Positions 1 to 5,349 are shown, numbered from the stretch's first letter. The stretch: 5,813 nt of DNA from Pelobacter sp. UBA5610 (GCA_002424645.1 DIKU01000133.1:7279-13091), one strand, 5' to 3'. A program made the numbers and translations. Notes: generated by a model not told the origin, from the sequence alone.

Positions 1-666
1 TCTGTATCGCGTTTGATCGGAGCCCCTCCCGGTTATGTCGGTTTTGATCAGGGCGGGTTGCTTACCGATGCCGTGATCAAGCAGCCTTATGCCGTGTTGC
101 TGCTGGATGAAATCGAAAAGGCGCATCCCGATCTGTTCAGTATTCTGCTACAGGTTATGGATCATGGCAGCCTGACCGACAACAACGGGAAAAAAGCCGA
201 TTTCCGCAACGTCGTTTTGATCATGACCAGCAACGCCGGAGCCAGGGAAATGAGTGCCAACCCCATCGGTTTCGGCAAGGAGGAAGGCGGCAGTTCCAGG
301 CAGGCGGTGGAACAGACCTTCTCTCCGGAGTTCCGTAACCGGCTTGATGCCACGATCCCGTTTCACAGCTTGGGTGAGCAGACCATGCTCAAGATTGTGG
401 ATAAGTTTCTTGACCAATTGGGCGACCGGTTGTCCGAGAGGAACATAAAACTGGTCGTTTCAAGTGCGGCCCGGGCCGATCTGGCCCGTCGCGGTTACGA
501 TCCGCGTTTTGGTGCACGTCCTCTAGGACGCTTGATACAAATTGAAGTCAGCGATGCCATAGCCCAGGAGATCCTGTTCGGTGCGTTGCAGACCGGTGGT
601 GAGGTTCGTCTCGGTTGTCGTTCCGGTAAATTGAATTTCCGTTTCGTAAAAGAGTCCGTCGTCTAG
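1..666 (+). CDS. clpA: ATP-dependent Clp protease ATP-binding subunit ClpA, C-terminal part (5' end outside window)
   Basis: This is the last 221 codons of a Clp/Hsp100 unfoldase; the frame is open from base 1, so the gene begins upstream. It covers the second AAA+ module after its Walker A. In order it shows the GYVG pore loop (31-42), Walker B LLLDEIEK (about 97-120), sensor 1 MTSNAG (about 223-240), the FSPEFRNRLD arginine-finger box (about 319-348), the sensor 2 GARPLGRL motif (about 511-534) and the small C-terminal domain. The IGF tripeptide at 265-273 sits where ClpA and ClpX carry the [LIV]-G-[FL] loop that docks on ClpP, which separates it from the disaggregase ClpB. In the family, ClpA hexamers unfold substrates in the cytoplasm and thread them into ClpP. 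The neighbouring aat gene and the sequence style favour ClpA over ClpC. All key residues of this half look intact. ClpS would be expected upstream but is not visible. Confidence 0.95.
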   Translation, partial: SVSRLIGAPPGYVGFDQGGLLTDAVIKQPYAVLLLDEIEKAHPDLFSILLQVMDHGSLTDNNGKKADFRNVVLIMTSNAGAREMSANPIGFGKEEGGSSRQAVEQTFSPEFRNRLDATIPFHSLGEQTMLKIVDKFLDQLGDRLSERNIKLVVSSAARADLARRGYDPRFGARPLGRLIQIEVSDAIAQEILFGALQTGGEVRLGCRSGKLNFRFVKESVV

Positions 667-1355
667 TGCCTATCTATCGACTGATCGATGATTTGATTTT
701 CCCTCCTCAGGACCATGCTGAGGAGGGAGGTCTCCTCGCCGTGGGAGGAGACCTCTCTCCCCGTCGTTTATTGCTCGCCTATTCCATGGGAATTTTCCCC
801 TGGTTCAGTGAAGAAGAACCGATTCTCTGGTGGACCCCCGACCCCCGCTGCATTCTTAAGCCTTCGGAATTACGCATAAGTCGCAGTCTGGCCAAAGAGC
901 TGCGGCGCGGACGCTTCCACATTACTTTTGACCAAGCCTTCAGTAATGTTATCCGGGCCTGTGCCCAGACTCCACGTAAAGACGGTCCAGGTACCTGGAT
1001 CACCGCGGATATGCTTGCGGCTTATGAACTTTTACATCACCTGGGTTATGCGCACTCCGTGGAATGCTGGTGTGAAGGTTGCCTGGTTGGAGGGTTGTAT
1101 GGCATCAGCCTGGGGGGCTGTTTTTTCGGTGAATCGATGTTTCATCTCACGCCCAATGCTTCGAAAGTAGCATTCGCGACACTTGTAAGACATCTGATTT
1201 CCCTCGGTTATCAACTCATAGACTGTCAACAGTCGTCCAGCCATCTCTTCTCTATGGGGGCCAGGGAAGTTGCCCGCATCGAGTTTTTTCAACTCCTTGA
1301 AGCTGCCGGAGTTCGTCCCTCTACTTTGCCCGCCAAGGGTGCCTTCCCTGGATAA
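666..1355 (+). CDS. aat: Leucyl/phenylalanyl-tRNA--protein transferase
   Basis: The enzyme transfers Leu or Phe from aminoacyl-tRNA to proteins with N-terminal Lys or Arg, creating N-degrons for ClpS-ClpAP in the cytoplasm. The 229-residue product is near the usual length of about 230-240. Family signatures run along the chain: GLLAVGGDLSP (about 22-32), GIFPWF (about 42-47), WWTPDPR (about 55-61), TWI (about 111-113), HSVECW (about 130-135), GGLYGISLGGCFFGESMF (about 142-159), NASK (about 163-166) and DCQ (about 187-189). The start is GTG, overlapping the clpA stop by one base (TAGTG). The preceding bases hold no good ribosome-binding site, so reinitiation after clpA is likely. Starting here reproduces the family's usual N-terminus MPIYRL. 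Codons 12-32 are written so that two strong, mutually exclusive hairpins can form (listed separately). No convincing intrinsic terminator follows the TAA. Confidence 0.98.
   Translation: MPIYRLIDDLIFPPQDHAEEGGLLAVGGDLSPRRLLLAYSMGIFPWFSEEEPILWWTPDPRCILKPSELRISRSLAKELRRGRFHITFDQAFSNVIRACAQTPRKDGPGTWITADMLAAYELLHHLGYAHSVECWCEGCLVGGLYGISLGGCFFGESMFHLTPNASKVAFATLVRHLISLGYQLIDCQQSSSHLFSMGAREVARIEFFQLLEAAGVRPSTLPAKGAFPG
700..760 (+). other. Two overlapping, mutually exclusive hairpins inside the start of aat
   Basis: Hairpin A pairs 700-710 with 718-728 (TCCCTCCTCAG / CTGAGGAGGGA, 11 perfect pairs, 7-base loop). Hairpin B pairs 722-737 with 745-760 (16 pairs, one of them G-U, 7-base loop). They share 722-728, so only one can form fully at a time. 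They lie 34-95 bases inside aat and encode the conserved PPQDHAEEGGLLAVGGDLSP stretch, so amino-acid constraint explains part of the sequence but not necessarily the pairing. The arrangement resembles a switch, which is inference. The 3' arm of A also contains the Shine-Dalgarno-like string AGGAGGG. Confidence 0.5.
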
Positions 1356-1766
1356 GCTGTTTGTTTCAAGATTATTCATATAGAGGGCTGCTAAGGAAAG
1401 TGAAGCTCTAAGCCCAAGTTGTGTCCATGGAATTTATGACCCATATAGGCGCATATACCGGATCATATTCACTTCTCCTTGCTGCTCAAAAAATATGCAA
1501 AATGCCACAAGGGCGCATGGTGGCGGGGGTCGTGGCGGTGTACACAGGTGTTCCCCACAGGGTTTTCCACGGTTCTGTGGATGAGTTGGGATAAGCTTTA
1601 TAATTCAATAGGTTGAAGATTGTTTTTGCGGAGTGTGATTGAGGGTATCTCTGGAGGGAAAGCTAAAGGTTCGGATTTTCAGCGGATGTTGACAGAGTCC
1701 TGGCTTAAAGCTAACAGAAAAGGAACATTTTTGCTCCGGTGAAAAGGCCGGGGTATTTCAGCCATT
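1356..1766. other. Gene-free region between convergent aat and the PilZ gene
   Basis: No open frame here has a credible start and family resemblance. The stretch holds a DnaA-box-like cluster (1551-1594, listed separately). A weak foldback pairs 1385-1389 (GGGCT) with 1411-1415 (AGCCC) just after aat but has no T-tract. A weak 6-pair hairpin at 1734-1753, 14 bases beyond the PilZ stop codon, also lacks a T-tract. No clear intrinsic terminator for either flanking gene is visible, so both may depend on Rho or read through. A perfect TTGACA at 1689-1694 lacks a good -10 partner. Confidence 0.5.
1551..1594. promoter_or_regulatory. Cluster of DnaA-box-like sequences
   Basis: Compared with the DnaA box TTATCCACA, the sequence shows TTTTCCACG at 1563-1571 (+, two mismatches; one against the relaxed TTWTNCACA), TGTGGATGA at 1576-1584 (-, reading TCATCCACA, one mismatch), TTCCCCACA at 1551-1559 (+, two mismatches) and TTGGGATAA at 1586-1594 (-, two mismatches). 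The two central boxes face each other around TCCAC/GTGGA, and CCACAG (1555-1560) mirrors CTGTGG (1575-1580). A short AT-rich run follows at about 1591-1612. It could be a DnaA-binding cluster or an origin fragment, but no dnaA, dnaN or gidA gene is present. It could also simply be a GC-rich palindromic site for another regulator. Confidence 0.35.
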
Positions 1767-2504
1767 TCACTGTATTTGGGAGCGATTCTTCTTGTTTTCC
1801 ATCTCTAACCGGCAGGTACGAATAAGTTTTTCAAGTCGTTTTTGATCTTCAGCCATGATGGCCATGAATTGCAAGCCTGCCGTACAGGAGGCATCCTTGC
1901 CTTTTGACAGAGTCCAAACAACTTCAGCCATGGTGCATATCGGTTGTGTTTCCGGTTCAACCTGCAGCAGTAACATGCATAATTGGGATTTATCAATGGT
2001 ATCGCGGAATCCCAGGCGTATGCCACCGCTGCTCAGATTGACCATTCCGCAGGGCAACTGGGGGATGACGCCCGGAGGGGTGTTGGCAAGTTTGTGGATA
2101 TGTTGTTGCCATTGTTGACGGATAGTGCCTAAGCTTCCGCTGATTCGGCTGTAACGGATTCCGATGGGGATATTTAAGCGTGCAGTGGGCCGTCTTTGAA
2201 AAAAGTGAAGATCGCCTTCAAAGCGTACTTGGATCGATGTGTTGGTTTGCTGACAAAGGAAATTGGTTTGTGCCTTCAAGCCCAGACCAAGACTCTCTGA
2301 GATAACGGCCATTTTGGAATTTTCCGAAAAAGTCGAGTCGTCTATTTCGTGGGGAAGATTAAGGGTGAGTACCCCGTTGTCCACGGACAGGCATGAAGCG
2401 GAAATGTTTTCCAGGCGGTCATCGCCATTTGCCGGATTGGTTAAATGGATAAGCACTTTTTGACCGGGTTTGAAATGTTTGTTGAACATGTTTGTCGAAT
2501 CCAT
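1767..2504 (-). CDS. PilZ-domain protein, probable cyclic-di-GMP receptor with a YcgR-like N-terminal domain
   Basis: The protein has 245 residues. The C-terminal half carries the PilZ c-di-GMP signatures: QRRPTAR (R104, R105, R109, the RxxxR arm) followed by a beta strand (LNIPIGIRY), then NLSSGG (156-161, the [D/N]xSxxG motif) and a late GLQF strand (210-213). Residues 10-100 are beta-rich and resemble the PilZN/YcgR N-terminal barrel that joins PilZ through the arginine motif. About 46 residues separate the two binding motifs, longer than in YcgR as I recall it, so there is an insertion at roughly 118-150 (Gln/His-rich, IRQQWQQHIHKL). No signal peptide or membrane segment is seen, so it should act in the cytoplasm, perhaps on motility, pili or secretion; the target is unknown. 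ATG at 2504 is used; Met6 is an alternative, and neither has a good Shine-Dalgarno. A sigma-54-like promoter lies 38-53 bases upstream. Confidence 0.88.
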   Translation of the reverse strand: MDSTNMFNKHFKPGQKVLIHLTNPANGDDRLENISASCLSVDNGVLTLNLPHEIDDSTFSENSKMAVISESLGLGLKAQTNFLCQQTNTSIQVRFEGDLHFFQRRPTARLNIPIGIRYSRISGSLGTIRQQWQQHIHKLANTPPGVIPQLPCGMVNLSSGGIRLGFRDTIDKSQLCMLLLQVEPETQPICTMAEVVWTLSKGKDASCTAGLQFMAIMAEDQKRLEKLIRTCRLEMENKKNRSQIQ

Positions 2505-2541
2505 CGAGTCTGGGGTTATGTGGAGAGAATGAGAGTGTTAG

Positions 2542-2557
2542 TGCATTTTTGGTGCCA
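2542..2557 (-). promoter_or_regulatory. Sigma-54 (RpoN) type -24/-12 promoter for the PilZ gene
   Basis: Read on the minus strand, the sequence is TGGCACCAAAAATGCA. The RpoN consensus is TGGCAC-R-N4-TTGCW; here the whole -24 block TGGCAC is exact, and GG and GC are separated by exactly ten bases as required. The differences are C for R and A for the first T of the -12 block. A start about 12 bases beyond the -12 GC would fall near 2532, leaving a leader of about 28 bases before ATG 2504. Repeated motifs at 2613-2667 lie at the distance expected for activator sites. Confidence 0.6.
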
Positions 2558-2612
2558 GTAAGCCTGGGCGGGGTGGCCACTTTGCTGAAGTGAGGGCTGT
2601 TCAGGGGAAGGG

Positions 2613-2667
2613 CGTTGAGTCCAGTCCGAACGTTGGGTCGTAACCGTAAGGCCTGGGGGACTCAACG
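2613..2667. repeat. Three-copy 10-base motif, partly inverted: candidate upstream activating sites
   Basis: CGTTGAGTCC at 2613-2622 is repeated as a perfect inverted copy at 2658-2667 (GGACTCAACG on +) and as an 8/10 direct copy at 2631-2640 (CGTTGGGTCG). Relative to the predicted sigma-54 start near 2532, the motifs sit at about -81 to -135, the usual zone for enhancer-binding-protein dimers. The alternative is an RNA stem of ten pairs with a 35-base loop in the transcript running from the AAA gene toward PilZ. No T-tract follows, so it does not look like an intrinsic terminator. Confidence 0.42.
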
Positions 2668-2696
2668 GCAGTACGTGTGTGTGGGGTGTAAACTTA

Positions 2697-3605
2697 TTAT
2701 GTCGATTTTTTGGTGAGTATTTGTCTTAAGATGGTTTGGCCGGCCAGATCATCGGTGAATTGGCGGGCCATGAGTCCACAGTAACCCTTGCGTTGTTCGG
2801 CCCATGCCAACGCAGAAGCTTGCCAGGAATCCTCCCCTGGTGACAATGCGTGTTGTTGTAAAAGGTGACGACAGATGGCAAGATAGATCGTTTTCTGCAT
2901 GGGGGACATATTGATGATAATGCCAAAGCCTGCTTCGGCCAAAGATTCTTCTACTGCCTTGTTTCTACGGTTTGCCGGGTTTGAGGAATGGCTGTCGTTG
3001 GCGTATGCAGAGGAAGGCGTTGCGCAGTTGCTTGTGGCATAAAGTAAAACATTTTTGGCGCGGGTTTCGATGCCTCCCTGAAGCCAGTTTGCCAACTCCT
3101 TATGATTTTCTGTGGTCGTCGAATGGAAAAGATCGCAGCAGAGCAGAATGAAATAGAAGGGCAGATTTCTCAGGCATGAAGTGATTGACGGCAGTTGATG
3201 GAGATCCCTGGAGTTAATTTGAATCAAGCGCAGGCCCTTGTCTGCAAACTTTTTCAATAGTCCTTTGATGGCGGACCTTTTGCCGTTTCCAGGCTCACCG
3301 CGGAGCAGGATATTATTGCAGGGTAGACCATAGACGAATTGTGCTGTGTTTTCGCTTAAACGATCGAGTATGTCATCCATGCCCATAAGGCTGGCATGAT
3401 CCTGCAGGTCAGGAAACGTTACGGCCTCAAAATAACCGGTATGGTAACTTTTTATCCAACGAAAGGCGAGGTGTTGTTGAAACAGTTGAGGGTCAGGTTG
3501 GTAGTCGATCAGTTTACGCGTCAAATATTCGTCCCCGAGATCAAGAAAACGTTCAATGCGTTCAAGCAGGTATTCCCAGTCAATTTCAAGGTTGTTGAAC
3601 TCCAT
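2697..3605 (-). CDS. DUF815-type AAA+ family protein with degenerate nucleotide-binding motifs
   Basis: The product is 302 residues from ATG 3605. That start has GGAGG (3616-3620) ten bases upstream; a longer reading from 3713 adds 36 residues without support. The core follows the DUF815 plan as I recall it: a lead-in LMGMDDILDRLSENTAQFVYGLPCNNILL, a P-loop, then KGLRLIQINSRDLHQLP, FILLCCDL, NVLLYATSN, a variable Ser/Asn-rich insert (about 195-215), VEESLAE and a C-terminal lid ending in ARQFTDDL. Key residues depart from typical AAA sequences. The P-loop is GEPGNGKR, with Arg110 where Ser/Thr binds Mg-nucleotide. Walker B reads CCDL instead of CDDL, with no Glu after it. After the sensor 1 Asn the usual Arg is Cys194, and the usual [D/E]RFG reads AGFG. 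The frame is intact, so it looks like a maintained but probably hydrolysis-deficient protein. Its function is unknown. PilZ lies downstream on the same strand after 192 bases. Confidence 0.85.
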   Translation of the reverse strand: MEFNNLEIDWEYLLERIERFLDLGDEYLTRKLIDYQPDPQLFQQHLAFRWIKSYHTGYFEAVTFPDLQDHASLMGMDDILDRLSENTAQFVYGLPCNNILLRGEPGNGKRSAIKGLLKKFADKGLRLIQINSRDLHQLPSITSCLRNLPFYFILLCCDLFHSTTTENHKELANWLQGGIETRAKNVLLYATSNCATPSSAYANDSHSSNPANRRNKAVEESLAEAGFGIIINMSPMQKTIYLAICRHLLQQHALSPGEDSWQASALAWAEQRKGYCGLMARQFTDDLAGQTILRQILTKKST

Positions 3606-3631
3606 GCCTGGGTATCCTCCGTGTGGGCGTT

Positions 3632-3650
3632 TATAAAAGGATCTTTTATA
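3632..3650. promoter_or_regulatory. Palindromic operator-like site before the DUF815-type gene
   Basis: TATAAAAGGATCTTTTATA consists of perfect 8-base arms (TATAAAAG / CTTTTATA) around a 3-base centre. It lies 27-45 bases upstream of the chosen ATG on the minus strand and covers the likely -10 element (3645-3650) and start point, the classic place for a repressor site. It would also form a stem if transcribed. The interpretation is inference; the symmetry is directly visible. Confidence 0.38.
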
Positions 3651-3674
3651 CATAATAACAGAATATGTTGTGAA
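3645..3674 (-). promoter_or_regulatory. Possible sigma-70 promoter for the DUF815-type gene
   Basis: On the minus strand, TTCACA (3669-3674) and TATAAA (3645-3650) are separated by 18 bases in an AT-rich stretch. The start would be near 3638, giving a leader of roughly 33 bases before ATG 3605. It would also exclude the two upstream in-frame ATGs (3653 and 3713) as start codons. The -10 match is good and the -35 moderate. Confidence 0.38.
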
Positions 3675-3724
3675 CTCTTGCCACTTCAGAATGGAATGCT
3701 GCGCTGGGGACACAGGACTATGGA

Positions 3725-3773
3725 GCCGTGTTGGTCAACGGGACACGGCAGTGATGGCAAAGCAACGTTTGCC
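3725..3773 (+). promoter_or_regulatory. Two small hairpins in the leader of the RNA methyltransferase gene
   Basis: GCCGTGT (3725-3731) pairs with ACACGGC (3743-3749), seven perfect pairs over an 11-base loop. GGCAAA (3756-3761) pairs with TTTGCC (3768-3773), six pairs over a 6-base loop. The second stem ends directly at the Shine-Dalgarno GGGAG (3774-3778), which is six bases before the ATG. They may influence ribosome access, but stems this short also arise by chance. I could not find a convincing plus-strand promoter in this intergenic stretch. Confidence 0.3.
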
Positions 3774-3784
3774 GGGAGCGTGCG

Positions 3785-4897
3785 ATGAAAAAACAGAACT
3801 TTGACCTGTTTGCCGTAACGGCCTTGGGTCTGGAGTCGGTGTGCGTTCAAGAGTTGACAGGTTTGGGCATTAAGGATGTTGTCCTCTGTAAAGGAGGTGT
3901 GTCTTTTCAGGGGGGGCTGGAGGAGTTGTACCGGACCAACTTGTGGCTGCGCAGCGCAACTCGCGTGCTTGTGCGGCTTGGGACGTTCGGGTGTAAGGAT
4001 TTTCCGGATCTCTATCGCAAATCATTGCGTCTGCCATGGGGGCGTTTTATAAAGCCGGGAGCGCGGATACAGGTGAAGGCTGCCAGTCGTGGTTCCCGGT
4101 TGATGCATACCGGGCGCATTGCCGAGACTGTGCAGGAGTCCGCAGGCCGGGTCGTTGGTGCGGCAGATGCCTCACCGGACGCTCCTGCCCAATTGGTAAT
4201 GGTACGTTTCGAGGACAATCAATGCCAGATTTCCATTGATAGCAGCGGGGAGTTGCTGCATCGGCGTGGCTATCGCCAAAAGATAGGTTTGGCCCCCATG
4301 CGTGAGACTTTGGCAGCCGGCATTTTGATGATGCTTGATTGGGACGTTTCGACACCTTTGGTTGACCCTATGTGTGGGTCCGGTACCTTTATTATCGAAG
4401 GGGCTCTTATGGGGATGCAGCGACCACCTGGTCTTGCCCGTGAGTTTGCCTTTATGCAATGGCCCCGCTACAGACCCGGACTTTGGCAGGTGCTGCAAAC
4501 CCAGGCACGCAGCGCTGAGCAGCCGGTATGTATCCCCTTGATTGGACGGGATCGGGATTCAGATATGGTTGAGACTGCCTGTTGCAATGCGACCGGCGCC
4601 GGGGTAGAGACTGTAACCATGTTTGAGGCAGCAGAACTTGGCAAGGGAGACGTGCCAACGCGGGCAGGGTTGGTTCTATGTAATCCTCCTTATGGTGGAC
4701 GGCTTGGACGCGATGAGTCCTTGTCAGGCCTTTACCGTCAACTGGGGGAGGTCTACCGATCCGCTTATAGCGGCTGGAAAGGGGCGGTATTGTGTCCCGT
4801 TGGTCCTCTTTCCAAGGCTCTTGGAGAAGGTTTTGATTGTGTGCATCTGCTGAGCAATGGTGGTCTGGATGTTGGTCTGCATGTGGCCCGCCTGTAG
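3785..4897 (+). CDS. rlmL: THUMP-domain SAM-dependent RNA methyltransferase (RlmL/YpsC type, probable 23S rRNA m2G)
   Basis: The 370-residue protein has a ferredoxin-like/THUMP N-terminal RNA-binding part (about 1-155; FDLFAVTALGLESVCVQEL and LYRTNLWLRSATRVLVRL are typical), the linker LLHRRGYR (158-165) with APMRETLAA (170-178), and a Rossmann methyltransferase domain. The latter shows motif I DPMCGSGTF (194-202), GRDRDSDMV (254-262, acidic SAM-ribose region) and the catalytic NPPYG (300-304), the signature of base-amino methylation. In E. coli the equivalent domain is fused to RlmK in a ~700-residue protein and makes m2G2445. Here it stands alone, as in Bacillus YpsC (about 385 residues), so the exact site is inferred from the family. 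The ATG start is supported by GGGAG six bases upstream. It ends with tandem stops TAG TAA and is divergent from the DUF815-type gene. Confidence 0.9.
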   Translation: MKKQNFDLFAVTALGLESVCVQELTGLGIKDVVLCKGGVSFQGGLEELYRTNLWLRSATRVLVRLGTFGCKDFPDLYRKSLRLPWGRFIKPGARIQVKAASRGSRLMHTGRIAETVQESAGRVVGAADASPDAPAQLVMVRFEDNQCQISIDSSGELLHRRGYRQKIGLAPMRETLAAGILMMLDWDVSTPLVDPMCGSGTFIIEGALMGMQRPPGLAREFAFMQWPRYRPGLWQVLQTQARSAEQPVCIPLIGRDRDSDMVETACCNATGAGVETVTMFEAAELGKGDVPTRAGLVLCNPPYGGRLGRDESLSGLYRQLGEVYRSAYSGWKGAVLCPVGPLSKALGEGFDCVHLLSNGGLDVGLHVARL

Positions 4898-5032
4898 TAA
4901 AAATGATTGCCGATGCCTGATGCCTCTATCGTCGATGACGTATGAGAGTAAATGCGTCGATGTCTTGATATGATAGGTCGGTATGCCCGAACGTGGTGTG
5001 CGCTTAAGCTTGGTCGCAAAACTAAATTTTTC
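4898..5032 (+). other. Spacer between rlmL and the rpsU promoter
   Basis: No gene is seen. CGTCGATG occurs twice (4930-4937 and 4955-4962). GACGTAT (4937-4943) can pair with ATGCGTC (4952-4958) including one G-U, but no T-tract follows, so this is not a convincing terminator for rlmL. The last bases before the rpsU -35 (about 5019-5031) are A/T-rich and could act as an UP element. Confidence 0.4.
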
Positions 5033-5061
5033 TTGCATTGTAACGGCGTAGACAATATAAT
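5033..5061 (+). promoter_or_regulatory. Sigma-70 promoter of rpsU
   Basis: TTGCAT (5033-5038) is followed after exactly 17 bases by a perfect -10 TATAAT (5056-5061). An A/T-rich stretch immediately upstream (AAACTAAATTTTTC region, about 5018-5032) fits an UP element of the kind seen at ribosomal promoters. The start would be near 5068, giving a leader of about 62 bases that opens with the hairpin at 5070-5096. Confidence 0.75.
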
Positions 5062-5069
5062 CCTCGTTC

Positions 5070-5096
5070 GTGTCGTCTGGCTGCGCTGGGCGGCAC
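5070..5096 (+). promoter_or_regulatory. 5'-leader hairpin of rpsU
   Basis: Bases 5070-5081 pair with 5085-5096 in twelve consecutive pairs closed by a TGC loop. Four of the pairs are G-U in the sense transcript, so the antisense copy would have mismatches at those places; the foldback therefore favours the rpsU mRNA. It starts within a few bases of the predicted transcript 5' end and ends 20 bases before the Shine-Dalgarno. A role in mRNA stability or in feedback by S21 is possible but not shown. Confidence 0.55.
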
Positions 5097-5129
5097 AACA
5101 AGATAGAGGGAAAGTGAGGTGAAGGTTTC

Positions 5130-5324
5130 GTGGAAATTCAAGTCATCGACAACAACGTCGAAAAGGCTATCCGTGTGCTCAAGCGCAAGCTGCAGCAGGA
5201 AGGTTTGTTTCGTGAAATGAAGCAACGCAAATTTTACGAAAAGCCTAGTGTTAAGCGTAAGCGCAAGGAAAAGGAAGCACAGCGTCGTCTGCGCAAGAAA
5301 TTGCGCATGATCAAAAAAGCCTGA
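5130..5324 (+). CDS. rpsU: 30S ribosomal protein S21 (bS21)
   Basis: This is a 64-residue, strongly basic small-subunit protein. The N-terminal MEIQVIDNNVEKAIRVLKRK, the middle LQQEGLFREMKQRKFYEKPS and the Arg/Lys-rich helical tail VKRKRKEKEAQRRLRKKL match bS21 throughout. bS21 sits on the 30S platform near the 3' end of 16S rRNA and helps start-site selection. The start is GTG: an in-frame TGA at 5115-5117 excludes anything longer, and GAGGTGA (5116-5122), a 7-base match to the anti-Shine-Dalgarno region, lies 7 bases upstream. It appears to be transcribed alone, between its own promoter and the terminator at 5350-5387, rather than with dnaG and rpoD as in E. coli. Confidence 0.97.
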   Translation: MEIQVIDNNVEKAIRVLKRKLQQEGLFREMKQRKFYEKPSVKRKRKEKEAQRRLRKKLRMIKKA

Positions 5325-5349
5325 TGCCTCGCCGATATGTGTTTATAAG

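Noticed and set aside
1032..1379. Open frame of 115 codons on the minus strand
   Set aside because: Shadow of aat on the opposite strand; the true frame carries all the family motifs.
1514..1594. Short ORF of about 25 codons starting ATGGTGGCGG in the intergenic region
   Set aside because: No ribosome-binding site, and its sequence is better explained by the DnaA-box-like cluster.
1689..1717. TTGACA with a possible -10 TAACAG 17 bases on, pointing antisense to the PilZ gene
   Set aside because: The -10 matches only three of six bases and nothing downstream on the plus strand needs a promoter.
1734..1753. Six-pair hairpin (CTCCGG / CCGGGG) just downstream of the PilZ gene
   Set aside because: Too weak and without a T-tract on the minus strand to be called its terminator.
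2505..2696. Possible c-di-GMP (GEMM) riboswitch upstream of the PilZ gene
   Set aside because: The conserved GEMM core features are not recognisable; a sigma-54 promoter with upstream repeats explains the region better.
3606..3713. N-terminal extension of the DUF815-like protein from ATG 3713
   Set aside because: The added 36 residues cross the likely promoter and palindrome, while ATG 3605 has GGAGG at suitable spacing.
3396..3788. Open frame of 130 codons on the plus strand
   Set aside because: It is antisense to the DUF815-like gene and runs through its promoter region; the product resembles no family and has no convincing ribosome-binding site.
4724..5101. Open frame of 125 codons on the minus strand over the rlmL end and rpsU leader
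   Set aside because: It crosses the strong rpsU promoter and the coding strand of rlmL; no family resemblance, so a chance opposite-strand frame.
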